From contig JAEEVR010000016.1 in assembly GCA_016290995.1 (NCBI GenBank), positions 1-63,497 on the forward strand: DNA of 63,497 nucleotides. The letters are read 5' to 3'. This document shows positions 25,426 to 33,542 of this stretch, piece by piece. The DNA comes from Treponema sp. Its GTDB lineage: Bacteria > Spirochaetota > Spirochaetia > Treponematales > Treponemataceae. The first letter of the stretch is position 1, and each line of letters starts with the position of its first letter. The translations under genes were made by a program, and so were the position numbers. Below the pieces are notes generated by a model. It saw only the letters and a list, made by a program, of their open reading frames with translations, ran no database searches and was not told where the DNA came from.

Positions 25426-27155
25426 TGCGCCTCCGGCGACGAGGCGGCCGCGGAAGAAGCGCCATTATCCATTTCTTTGTCGTGCTTGTCTTTTAGCAAA
25501 AAGTCAAAGTTGACCGGCTTTTTGGCGATGCGGCAAAAGTCGATTCTGCAAGAAAGAGCCATCTCAAAGCCTTGTTGGAAGTTTCCAGACTTGTTGTTGT
25601 GGTTAAAGACAAAGATGTACGCGGGCTGGCAAACCACAGTAAGCCATTTGAGCGGAGACCAAGAGGCCTTTAAGTAAATGACGTTGTCGTATTCGGCGGT
25701 TCCGTGCGGGCTTGAAAACTCGCGGCCGTACTTGTACTTTTCGTTGTCAACGTAAATCCAATGGCGGGCAAGGTCCTTGTCGGTCGTGCTGCCGTTGATC
25801 CAGCCGAAATTAGTGAAAATATTAAAGTTGGAAAACTCTCCGCGGGCGGCAAAAATGTAGTTCAAGTCAAGCGACCACTTTCCGGGCTTTTCGTAGCCGA
25901 CGGACAATTTGCCGGCGATCGAGTCGGGGCCGACGGGGCTTCCAATCCATTCATAGTCGGGGCCGCCGTCGTCGCCCTTGGCCGAAACCAAAGACCAGTT
26001 GGGGCTTTGCTTAATCCACAAATACGGCGAGGCGTAGTAACCTTCAAGATTGAATTTTAAGAAGCCGCCCGCAAGCGGAAACTGCAAGTCAACGCCGCCC
26101 TGCAAGCCGCGGCCTTCGGGCAAGGCTCCCGCTCCCGAAGTTTGCTCTGTGAACATCTGGTGCTCGGTCTTTGAGATCAAGGCGTAAAGGCGCAAGTTTT
26201 TGCAAGGAACGTAATTGAACTTCACTCCCATGTAGGAAATCCAATCGTAATGGTTGTTCAACTCGTAGGCGTGGAAAATGCCAAAGGGGTTCAAGAACTT
26301 CATGTCAAAGACATCGTAGGCCGCGCCGCCTTCCAAGAAGCCAAAAGTAAAGCGCCTCCAAAGCCTAAAGTCAATCTCGTGGTTGTACATCGTCTCTTTT
26401 TGGTTAAGCTGCTGGACGTTGAAGGCGTAGGTAAAAATCGGCGAATACAAGCGGAAGGTTCCGTAAGGAAGATCGGAAAGCCAATCGCTTTGGATTACGC
26501 TTCCCAAAGAGGCGCGGCCGTAGTTGTGGCGGCCCATTCCAAAATTAAGGTTTATTCCAACGCCGTTGTCCCACCTATAGCCGGACGAAAGGTATGTCAT
26601 ATGCGTAAGGTTGGGGTCAAACGCGTCTTCGATAAAAATATGGTTTATGTAGTTGTCGTTCTTTAGCATGTAGGAACGTCTCTGTCCTACCGCAAGGCCC
26701 ATGTAAACGGTCAAGTAATCGCTCAAAGTTATGCGAATCGGAATCTCGGCCAAGCGCTGGCGTTCGTGGTAGTTGTAGAGCCACTTTAGGTCCGAGTTGG
26801 ATTTTGCAAAGACGTCAACGTTAAGCTTCGGCTCCAAGCCAAGCGAAAAAATTCCCGCGTCAAGCGAAAAATCAAATTGGCTAAAATATTCCTGGACTCG
26901 AAGGTACTGGTCCTGCGCGGGCTTGGACAATTTTTCGTAAGGGATTTCTTCCAAGATGCCCCTAAGCTCCATTATTGTGAGCGGAGTGTGGTCCACGAAA
27001 TTCCATCTTCCAAAGTCTATTTCGATTTGCGAAAGAGCGTCGTAAACCCAATGTCCGCTGGGAACCAAGTCGGAGCCTCGCCTTGCGGCCGAATAAGAGG
27101 CGGCGCAAAGGGCCGCGGAAAGAACAAACATTGTTAAAATCTTCTTAAAATTCAT
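25422..27155 (-). CDS. Predicted outer-membrane beta-barrel, Wzi-like, copy 1
   Basis: 577 residues, first gene of a four-gene minus-strand cluster. The signal peptide ends around CAASYSA. The conserved SGHWVYDALSQIEI / TPLTIMELRGIL start is followed by about 500 residues of barrel-like sequence. The last 25 residues are a hydrophilic Ala/Ser/Glu-rich tail (ending SSAAASSPEAQ) beyond the final strand, absent from copy 3. AGGGA lies about 7 nt before the ATG. The promoter TTGATT-N17-TATAAT is at 27183-27211 and gives a leader of about 20 nt. The relationship to copy 2 is clear along the whole length, indicating tandem duplication with divergence. Confidence 0.62.
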   Translation of the reverse strand: MNFKKILTMFVLSAALCAASYSAARRGSDLVPSGHWVYDALSQIEIDFGRWNFVDHTPLTIMELRGILEEIPYEKLSKPAQDQYLRVQEYFSQFDFSLDAGIFSLGLEPKLNVDVFAKSNSDLKWLYNYHERQRLAEIPIRITLSDYLTVYMGLAVGQRRSYMLKNDNYINHIFIEDAFDPNLTHMTYLSSGYRWDNGVGINLNFGMGRHNYGRASLGSVIQSDWLSDLPYGTFRLYSPIFTYAFNVQQLNQKETMYNHEIDFRLWRRFTFGFLEGGAAYDVFDMKFLNPFGIFHAYELNNHYDWISYMGVKFNYVPCKNLRLYALISKTEHQMFTEQTSGAGALPEGRGLQGGVDLQFPLAGGFLKFNLEGYYASPYLWIKQSPNWSLVSAKGDDGGPDYEWIGSPVGPDSIAGKLSVGYEKPGKWSLDLNYIFAARGEFSNFNIFTNFGWINGSTTDKDLARHWIYVDNEKYKYGREFSSPHGTAEYDNVIYLKASWSPLKWLTVVCQPAYIFVFNHNNKSGNFQQGFEMALSCRIDFCRIAKKPVNFDFLLKDKHDKEMDNGASSAAASSPEAQ

Positions 27156-27182
27156 TAAATAATCCCTAAAAATTGTGAAAAA

Positions 27183-27211
27183 ATTATATCAAAGATTATG
27201 ATTAAAATCAA
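27183..27211 (-). promoter_or_regulatory. Promoter of the Wzi-like cluster
   Basis: Minus strand TTGATT (27206-27211), 17-nt spacer, perfect TATAAT (27183-27188). Its -35 box is only 3 bp from the -35 box of the divergent promoter. Confidence 0.7.
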
Positions 27212-27214
27212 CAC

Positions 27215-27243
27215 TTGCGCCCATTCATTATTTTCTTTATAAT
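27215..27243 (+). promoter_or_regulatory. Promoter of the beta-propeller gene
   Basis: TTGCGC (27215-27220), 17-nt spacer, perfect TATAAT (27238-27243), then 8 nt to the ATG at 27252. The same TTGCGC-N17-TATAAT combination precedes the SpoIIE gene (42548-42576). A leaderless transcript is predicted. Confidence 0.65.
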
Positions 27244-27251
27244 AGGGGAAT

Positions 27252-28319
27252 ATGAAAGCCCGTAACAAACACTTGCTTCAATGCCTGGCCTGCCTAACGA
27301 TTGCCTTGGCGTATTTTTTCTTAAGCTACACGCCCTTGCAGACAGAATTGCATTTGCGTCCCGAATGGACTTGCGACATATTAAAAACGCCCGAAGCCGC
27401 CATGCAGGAGGCCCTTTTGCCCTTTAAGCTTGGAAACAAGGGCGGCTATTTTACCCATTCCGGAAAAGTCGTGACAATCGCCGACATTCCCTACAAGGCG
27501 ACTTTTTCAAAAGACTTTTACGCCCTTTATTCAGAGGACTCCAAGGACATTCAAGTTTCAAGGCCAAACGGAAGCAACGCCTTTATGATTTATTCTCCGG
27601 GCTTTCCCTTTATCCAAGAAGACCGGGTCTTTGTTTTCGCTCCGGGCGGCTCGACGATCGCCTTTGTCAACAATTCAACAGGAAGCGTTGAGTCCGAATG
27701 GGAATACGCCGCTCCAATAACGGCCTTTAACTCCTCGCCAAAAGGAAGCGTCGTCGGATACGCGGACGGTCAGCTTACAATCTTTGACCAGTTTGGAAAA
27801 AAGAAGAACGAACTGGCTCCCGGCGGCAGCGACTACCCTGTCATCCTTGGAGCGGACATAAGCCAAGAGGGAAATTACTTTGCCTGCGTATCGGGCCTTG
27901 ACCCCCAGCGCTTTGTCCTTTACCGCGACGAAGGAAACTACACAAAAATCATTTACCACGAATTCTTAAAGGTCAACCTTACAAGACAGACAAAAGTTTA
28001 CTTTAGCAAGAACGACCGCTACGTTTACTTTGACTCAATCGACGCTTTGGGAATCGTTGACACGGAAAGCGGAAAGGCCGCCCACATTCCCCTTTCGGGA
28101 ACAATCTTGGACATCCAAGAATCGCCGGTTGACAAAAGCGTGTTTGTCCTTAGCCGCTACCAGCAAAAGTATTACACAATTACAATTTTGGAAGATTGCG
28201 TAAAAAAGATCGGACAATTCTCTTTTGAAGCGGACGCGGCCTTTATATTGGCGGACGGAAACACTCTTTTCGTCGGCAAGGACAACAAGATTTCAAGGCT
28301 GTCTATTTCAAAAAGCTGA
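27252..28319 (+). CDS. Exported WD40/TolB-like beta-propeller protein of unknown function
   Basis: 355 residues. A hydrophobic N-terminal segment (about 9-27, LACLTIALAYFFLSYTPL) acts as a signal anchor. The remainder consists of short strand repeats such as SGKVVTIADIPYKATFSKDF, GSVVGYADGQLTIFDQFG and DRYVYFDSIDALGIVDTESG. These are the turn-rich pattern of a beta-propeller seen in WD40-like and TolB-like proteins. No catalytic motif is visible. It starts a plus-strand run with the degenerate M23 gene, 13 nt downstream. The two may work together on the periplasmic side of the inner membrane, but no partner is established. Confidence 0.6.
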   Translation: MKARNKHLLQCLACLTIALAYFFLSYTPLQTELHLRPEWTCDILKTPEAAMQEALLPFKLGNKGGYFTHSGKVVTIADIPYKATFSKDFYALYSEDSKDIQVSRPNGSNAFMIYSPGFPFIQEDRVFVFAPGGSTIAFVNNSTGSVESEWEYAAPITAFNSSPKGSVVGYADGQLTIFDQFGKKKNELAPGGSDYPVILGADISQEGNYFACVSGLDPQRFVLYRDEGNYTKIIYHEFLKVNLTRQTKVYFSKNDRYVYFDSIDALGIVDTESGKAAHIPLSGTILDIQESPVDKSVFVLSRYQQKYYTITILEDCVKKIGQFSFEADAAFILADGNTLFVGKDNKISRLSISKS

Positions 28320-28332
28320 ACGGGAGAAAAGA

Positions 28333-29214
28333 ATGAAAAAAAATCTTTTTGCAAAAATCGCGACAACCGCGGCTCTTATGGCAATCGGCGGAGCGCTTTT
28401 TTCTTTCGGCTGGCCTGTAAAAAATTTAGACACCGAAAAAATGGTTCCCTCCTTTGCCCGAAACCAAAGAAATAGATTCAACGCCTCGCTGACTTTTCCC
28501 AACGCTCAAAAGGCAGTGGCCGCCGACAACGGAAAAATCATCGCGGTAATCACCGAGCATCAAAACGACGGAGACTGGTTTGAGTCGCCGCTCGGAAACG
28601 CGGCGATCATCAGCCACAACGACGACTTGATTTCTGTCTACGCAAACCTTGACGCAAAGAGCGCCCTTAACTTGCAGGAAAAATTCCAAGTGTCCGACGG
28701 ACAAGAATTGGGCGACATCGCGTCTTCCGCTTGGACCGAAAACACGCAAAGCGGCGCGATGGAATTCCAAATAGCGGACACAAAGGCAAAGACTTACATA
28801 AACCCCTTGATCCTAATGCCGCGCTCGATAAAGCCTCCCCGCATTTACTTTGACGGAGTGACGATCGAAAACCAGTTTGGCCGCTCCTACAACTTGGCCA
28901 CCTTGCGCTCCGTTCCCGCGGGCCCCTACACCCTTTACAAAAAGCGCCAGGCAAACGTCTCCCCCCACAGGGTGAAAGTTTACGTGAACGGAACGGAATT
29001 GGAAAAGATAAGCAAAGAAGTCCTCAAATGGCAGGACGGAAAAATTCTTATCGCCGGAAACAAAAACTACACAAGCGAGCAATTCTATCCGTCAGACGAC
29101 ACTGAACTCTTGGGCCATGTCCTTTTGCCGCACGGAGTCAACACGATTACGATAACAGCCTCGGACATCCATGAGAATTCGGTGACAGCCAACTACACAA
29201 TATCAGGTTACTAA
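28333..29214 (+). CDS. Exported degenerate M23 (LytM-like) protein
   Basis: 293 residues. The ATG at 28333 has GGGAGAA 6 nt upstream and begins a signal peptide (MKKNLFAKIATTAALMAIGG); the frame is open further upstream inside the preceding gene. Residues about 60-160 follow the LytM layout: DNGKIIAVITEH, NAAIISHNDDLISVYANL and QELGDIASSAW, then GAMEFQIADTKAKTYINPL. The zinc ligands of active M23 enzymes (first His, Asp, and HxH of HLHFE) are missing; HLHFE is replaced by AMEFQI and YxHL by YANL. It should therefore be non-catalytic, like the EnvC and NlpD regulators of amidases. A C-terminal strand-rich domain of about 120 residues follows. The phosphohexomutase gene starts 2 nt after the stop. 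Confidence 0.7.
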   Translation: MKKNLFAKIATTAALMAIGGALFSFGWPVKNLDTEKMVPSFARNQRNRFNASLTFPNAQKAVAADNGKIIAVITEHQNDGDWFESPLGNAAIISHNDDLISVYANLDAKSALNLQEKFQVSDGQELGDIASSAWTENTQSGAMEFQIADTKAKTYINPLILMPRSIKPPRIYFDGVTIENQFGRSYNLATLRSVPAGPYTLYKKRQANVSPHRVKVYVNGTELEKISKEVLKWQDGKILIAGNKNYTSEQFYPSDDTELLGHVLLPHGVNTITITASDIHENSVTANYTISGY

Positions 29215-29215
29215 G

Positions 29216-31009
29216 ATGGAACACAATATGATTTTGTCGGCCTCGGGCTGGCGAAAAGTTTTCGCTGAGAGCGGAATCGAATCCGATACGACCGCAAAAA
29301 TCGGAAGCGACAACAAGGCGCTTTCTTTTTTGGCGGCCCAATCCTTTTTGGAATGGCTGCAAGCTCATGCCGCGAAATTAAACGGCGGCAAGCCCAAGAA
29401 GGCCGCGCCAAAAACGCCCAAAATCGTTGTGGCGACCGACACGCGCCCCACCGGCAAAGAAATCGCTGAATGCGTTTTGCGCGCTCTTGCCTTGGGAAAG
29501 GCAAAAATCGTATGGATTGGCGTGGCCGCCGCGCCGGAAATCATGGCTTTTGCCCGCGGCTACGACGCATTCATTTACATTTCGGCAAGCCACAATCCTA
29601 TCGGCCACAACGGAATCAAGTTTGGCCTAAACGACGGCGGCGTCTTGAACGCGGCGCAAAACCTTGAAGTAAGAAAAATCTTTGAGCGCAAATTGCAAGA
29701 GGCGGAAACTGTTTGCAAGCCCAAGACTGCGGCCGCCTTTGCGGACACTGTCTCCAAGACAAAAATGGCCGCCAACAAAAAGGCCGCGCTCGCCTCCTAC
29801 GAAAAATTTTCCCGCCTTGTTTCAAGCGGAACGGAAAAAGCCGCGGCGCAAAACAAATTCTTTTCGCAAATCAAAGCCGCCCTTAAAAAGAACAATGTCA
29901 CGGTTTGCGCGGACTTTAACGGAAGCGCCCGCTGTCTTTGCATAGACAAAAAGTTTTTCACGTCAGTCGGCGCGTCCTTTAAGGCAATCAACGACAAGGC
30001 GGGAAAGATCGTCCACGAAATAATTCCAGAGCCGGAAAACCTTGTCCACGTGGCGCGCTTTGTCGAAGAAACGGCGGCCGCTTCTAGGGCTTGCAAGACT
30101 CAAACAATCATCGGCTACATGCCCGACTGCGACGGCGACCGCGGAAACATCGTATACTACAGCCAAAAAGAAGGCAAGGCAAAAATCCTTAAAGCGCAGG
30201 AAGTTTTTTCGATCAGCGTTTTATCGGAACTTGCTTGCGCCGCCTTGCAGCAAAAGAACGCGCGCCTTGCCGTCGCAGTAAACTGCCCGACATCAATGCG
30301 GGTAGAAGAAATCGCGGCCGCCTTTGGCGCCAAAGTATTTAGGGCCGAAGTCGGCGAAGCGAATGTGGTGAACCTTGCGCGTGAAAAGCGCGAGGCCGGC
30401 TATGAGGTGCCGATTTTGGGCGAAGGCTCAAACGGCGGAACGATAACCTACCCGGCCGCGGTCCGCGATCCCTTGAACACCGTAATGGCCTTGATAAAGC
30501 TTTTGTCGATAAAAGACGCATACGCGCTTTGGGCAAAGGCCCGCGGACTTCCGTTCAGCGAAAACTACACGCTGGACGACATCTTGGACTCGCTTCCAAA
30601 ATACACGACGACCGGCGTAAGCGAAAAGCGCGCGATCCTAAAAATAAAGACAAGCGACCACGCCGTTCTTAAAAGGAATTTCCAAAAGGTCTTTGAGCGT
30701 TCCTTTAAAGAAGGAGCGGACGGCCTTTGCAAAAAATACGGCCTGGCCTCTTGGAAATGCGCCCTCACAAACGGAACAAAAGAAAAAATCGGCGCGACGG
30801 ACTTTTCAAAAAGTGGAAAAGGCGGCCTAAAGATTTTGTTCTATCCCAAAAATTCGCGCAAGGCCTCTTCGTTCATTTGGATGCGTGGAAGCGGAACGGA
30901 GCCGGTCTTTAGAATCATGTGCGACGTTTGCGGAACGAACGCAAAAATGGAAAAAGAACTTTTGGCATGGGAAACAAAAATGCTTGCCCAAGCCGACAAA
31001 ATACAGTAA
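29216..31009 (+). CDS. Phosphohexomutase (phosphoglucomutase/phosphomannomutase family), divergent
   Basis: 597 residues, alpha-D-phosphohexomutase superfamily. The catalytic serine motif is SASHNPIGHNGIKF (about residues 122-135). The metal loop is PDCDGDRGN (about 303-311), the sugar-specificity loop GEGSNGG and the phosphate-binding loop MRGSGTEPVFRIM near the C-terminus. It interconverts hexose 6- and 1-phosphates and so supplies nucleotide-sugar synthesis. The sequence is unusual for the family: an extended N-terminal segment precedes the first motif, and a Lys/Ala-rich insert (about 160-225) lies between domains. It is tightly coupled to the degenerate M23 gene and is followed 29 nt later by a second, more conventional mutase. 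Substrate preference cannot be read from the sequence. Confidence 0.85.
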   Translation: MEHNMILSASGWRKVFAESGIESDTTAKIGSDNKALSFLAAQSFLEWLQAHAAKLNGGKPKKAAPKTPKIVVATDTRPTGKEIAECVLRALALGKAKIVWIGVAAAPEIMAFARGYDAFIYISASHNPIGHNGIKFGLNDGGVLNAAQNLEVRKIFERKLQEAETVCKPKTAAAFADTVSKTKMAANKKAALASYEKFSRLVSSGTEKAAAQNKFFSQIKAALKKNNVTVCADFNGSARCLCIDKKFFTSVGASFKAINDKAGKIVHEIIPEPENLVHVARFVEETAAASRACKTQTIIGYMPDCDGDRGNIVYYSQKEGKAKILKAQEVFSISVLSELACAALQQKNARLAVAVNCPTSMRVEEIAAAFGAKVFRAEVGEANVVNLAREKREAGYEVPILGEGSNGGTITYPAAVRDPLNTVMALIKLLSIKDAYALWAKARGLPFSENYTLDDILDSLPKYTTTGVSEKRAILKIKTSDHAVLKRNFQKVFERSFKEGADGLCKKYGLASWKCALTNGTKEKIGATDFSKSGKGGLKILFYPKNSRKASSFIWMRGSGTEPVFRIMCDVCGTNAKMEKELLAWETKMLAQADKIQ

Positions 31010-31038
31010 ACTTTTACCATAACACGCGGAGGTTATTT

Positions 31039-32817
31039 ATGGAAAAGCAGGAAATATTGCAGAGAGCGAAAGCTTACATCGCCGAAGAAAAAGACGAGCG
31101 CTTTAGAAAAGAAGTCGAAGACCTTGTCGCAAAAGAAGACTACAAGGAGCTTGAGGACCGCTTTTACCAAACGCTTGAGTTTGGAACGGGCGGCCTTCGC
31201 GGAATAATGGGCGGCGGAACAAACCGCATGAACACGCTTGAAATCAACATGGCCACTCAAGGCTTGGCCAACTACGTAATAAAGGCCTTCCCCGAAAAAG
31301 CCAAGGCCGGAACTTTGAGCGCCGTTGTCGCCTACGACAGCCGCCTCAACTCTGACGTATTCGCCGAAGCGACGGCCCTTATCTTTGCCGCCAACGGAAT
31401 CAAGGCCTACCTCTTTAGCGGAGTGCGCCCCACTCCCGAATTGTCATACGCGATTCGCGAGCTTAAGGCCGACACAGGCGTCGTCGTCACAGCCAGCCAC
31501 AACCCAAGAATGTACAACGGCTACAAGGCCTACTGGAACGACGGCGCGCAGGTAATCGAGCCGCACGACAAGGGAATCATCGTAGAAGTCAACGCCGTAA
31601 AAGAAGTAAAGACAATCTCAAAGGAAGAGGCTCTTAAGAACGGCAGCCTTAAAATCATCGACAAAGAAATCGACGAAAAATTCTGGGCCATGTGCAAAGA
31701 GCAGCTTTTCCGCCCGGCCTTGATCAAAGAAAAGGCTTCTAGCGTAAAGATCGTATACACTCCGCTCCACGGAACGGGAGCCATGCACGTAGAAAAAGTT
31801 TTGGGCGACCTTGGACTTAAGGTAATCACCGTTCCCGAGCAGCAAAAGCCCGACGGAAACTTCCCGACTGTAGAAAAGCCCAACCCGGAAGAAGCCCCCG
31901 CGCTTAAGATGGCGCTTGCGCTTGGCGAAAAGGAAAAGGCCGACTGCGTAATGGCAACCGACCCGGACGCCGACCGCTTTGGAACAGCCTTCCCCGGAAA
32001 GGACGGAAAGTTTGTTTTGGTAAGCGGAAACCAAATGGGCGCCCTTTTGATGGAATACGTTTTGCTTAGCCGCAAGGAATTGGGAAAGATGCCCGCAAAG
32101 CCGGCCGTCGTCCGCTCAATTGTAACGTCTCCCTTTGGCGACGCGATTTGCAAAAAGTTCGGCGCAAAGATGGTTGAATGCTTGACAGGCTTTAAGTGGA
32201 TCGCGGCGGCGCAAGCCCAAATGGAAAAGGACGGTTCATCCGAATACGTCTTTGGCTTGGAAGAAAGCTACGGATACAAGGTAGAAAAAGAAGTTATGGA
32301 CAAAGACGGAGTAAGCGCCGCCGCAATGTGCGCCGAAATGACCTTGTACTGGGCCAGCCAAGGAAAGAGCGTATTGGAGCACTTGGACGACATGTGGGCC
32401 GAATACGGATACTTTGAGGACCGCGCGATCAGCCAGTACTTTGAAGGACCGCAAGGCCCGACAATCATGGGCGGCATTATGACCAAGCTCCGCACAGAAG
32501 GCCTTAAGTCTTTGGGCGGAAAGAAAGTCCTCCAGATTAAGGACATCCAGCAGAGCGTTTCATTTGACCCGGCCAATCCCGGAGCCAAGACGCCGATCAA
32601 CCTTCCCAAGAGCAACGTATTGCAGTTCATCCTAGAAGGCGGAACGATTGTCAGCGCCCGTCCCAGCGGAACGGAGCCAAAGATCAAGTTCTACATCAAC
32701 AGCGCCCTTCCGCCGGCTGGAGCCTCCGGCTTGGCCCAAAGCAAAAAGGACGCCGCGGTCCTTTGCGACGCGATAAGCGCCGACATCAAAGCGATTCTCG
32801 ATGCCGCCGCAAAATAA
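31039..32817 (+). CDS. Phosphoglucomutase / phosphomannomutase (PgcA-like)
   Basis: 592 residues. The ATG at 31039 has GGAGG at 31028-31032, so the long upstream in-frame extension is not coding. N-terminal FGTGGLRGIMGGGTNRMN is typical of the phosphoglucomutase-2/PgcA group. The catalytic site is TASHNPRMYNGYKAYW, the metal loop ATDPDADRFG, the sugar loop GLEESYGY and the phosphate loop RPSGTEPKIKFYI. It should interconvert glucose 1- and 6-phosphate, linking glycogen, glycolipid and sugar nucleotide pathways. That fits the GH57 and MGDG-synthase-like genes nearby. Its 3' end overlaps the exonuclease gene by 17 nt in another frame. Confidence 0.9.
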   Translation: MEKQEILQRAKAYIAEEKDERFRKEVEDLVAKEDYKELEDRFYQTLEFGTGGLRGIMGGGTNRMNTLEINMATQGLANYVIKAFPEKAKAGTLSAVVAYDSRLNSDVFAEATALIFAANGIKAYLFSGVRPTPELSYAIRELKADTGVVVTASHNPRMYNGYKAYWNDGAQVIEPHDKGIIVEVNAVKEVKTISKEEALKNGSLKIIDKEIDEKFWAMCKEQLFRPALIKEKASSVKIVYTPLHGTGAMHVEKVLGDLGLKVITVPEQQKPDGNFPTVEKPNPEEAPALKMALALGEKEKADCVMATDPDADRFGTAFPGKDGKFVLVSGNQMGALLMEYVLLSRKELGKMPAKPAVVRSIVTSPFGDAICKKFGAKMVECLTGFKWIAAAQAQMEKDGSSEYVFGLEESYGYKVEKEVMDKDGVSAAAMCAEMTLYWASQGKSVLEHLDDMWAEYGYFEDRAISQYFEGPQGPTIMGGIMTKLRTEGLKSLGGKKVLQIKDIQQSVSFDPANPGAKTPINLPKSNVLQFILEGGTIVSARPSGTEPKIKFYINSALPPAGASGLAQSKKDAAVLCDAISADIKAILDAAAK

Positions 32818-33403
32818 CGCGGCCTTTAGTCCCGTCAAATTGCTAAAAGACTACAGAAGGCTACGCCGTTTGATTAACGAAAACGGCGCGGTCTTTTGCG
32901 CCTTTGACGTCGAAACGACGGGGCTAAGCTACAAAAAAGACAAGATAATTGAATTAGGCGCTGTCCGCTTTGACAAGAGCGGCGTCCAAGCCACTTACGA
33001 TTCCTTTGTTCAAATAGACTTTTCCCTACCGCCAATCATAACAAGCATAACCCACATCACGGACTCGATGCTGGAAGGCGCTCCCGACATTCAAAAAGTA
33101 ATGAAGGACTTTGAAGATTTTTCAAAAGGCTGCGTTCTTGTGGCGCACAACGCGCAGTTTGACTGGAACTTTGTCAACGCCGAGCGGACGACGCTTGGAA
33201 TGAAGGAATTAAAAAACAAGGCCATCGACACCTTGGACTTGGCGCGATGGGCCTACCCTGTAAACAAAAAATACAACTTGCAGTATTTGGCAAGCGGAAT
33301 GAAAATCGACGTCCACGCCGCTCACCGCGCCAATGACGACGCGCGAGTCTGCATGGAAGTCTTTTTACGCGCCGTCCGCGACACGGATTCAGTGCAGAAG
33401 TGA
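32801..33403 (+). CDS. DnaQ-like 3'-5' exonuclease (DEDDh)
   Basis: 200 residues. Exo I is FDVETTGLSYKKDKIIELGA (Asp and Glu metal ligands). Exo II is LVAHNAQFDWNFVNAE, and Exo III is AHRANDDARV (His and Asp). These define the DEDDh class that includes the DNA polymerase III epsilon subunit. The short length, with no polymerase or helicase domain, fits either a stand-alone proofreading subunit or a housekeeping exonuclease; which one cannot be told here. The start at 32801 lies inside the end of the mutase gene. The stop abuts the convergent FeoB-associated gene with no gap. Confidence 0.85.
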   Translation: MPPQNNAAFSPVKLLKDYRRLRRLINENGAVFCAFDVETTGLSYKKDKIIELGAVRFDKSGVQATYDSFVQIDFSLPPIITSITHITDSMLEGAPDIQKVMKDFEDFSKGCVLVAHNAQFDWNFVNAERTTLGMKELKNKAIDTLDLARWAYPVNKKYNLQYLASGMKIDVHAAHRANDDARVCMEVFLRAVRDTDSVQK

Positions 33404-33538
33404 TTACTTGCAGCGATTTTTGCAGTGTTCGCAACCGCAGCCGCAATTTGATTTTCCGCGAATCTTGTTTCTTACAAGGCTAACGATTATGGCGACGACA
33501 ATTGCCGCCATAATCACGCCCACAATTAGCGTCCCCAT
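33404..33538 (-). CDS. FeoB-associated Cys-rich membrane protein
   Basis: 44 residues. The start ATG at 33538 (MGTLIVGVIMAAIVVAI) lies 4 nt after the feoB stop; longer readings of the frame would overlap feoB. One transmembrane helix (about 3-22) is followed by a basic patch and a C-terminal cluster of five cysteines (NCGCGCEHCKNRC). This is the known layout of the small proteins encoded after feoB in many Firmicutes and spirochaetes. They are thought to assist FeoB, although how is not established. Confidence 0.85.
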   Translation of the reverse strand: MGTLIVGVIMAAIVVAIIVSLVRNKIRGKSNCGCGCEHCKNRCK

Positions 33539-33542
33539 TGGC

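Noticed and set aside
30919..31038. N-terminal extension of the second phosphohexomutase
   Set aside because: GGAGG precedes the ATG at 31039, the extension overlaps the previous gene, and the conserved family start lies after it.
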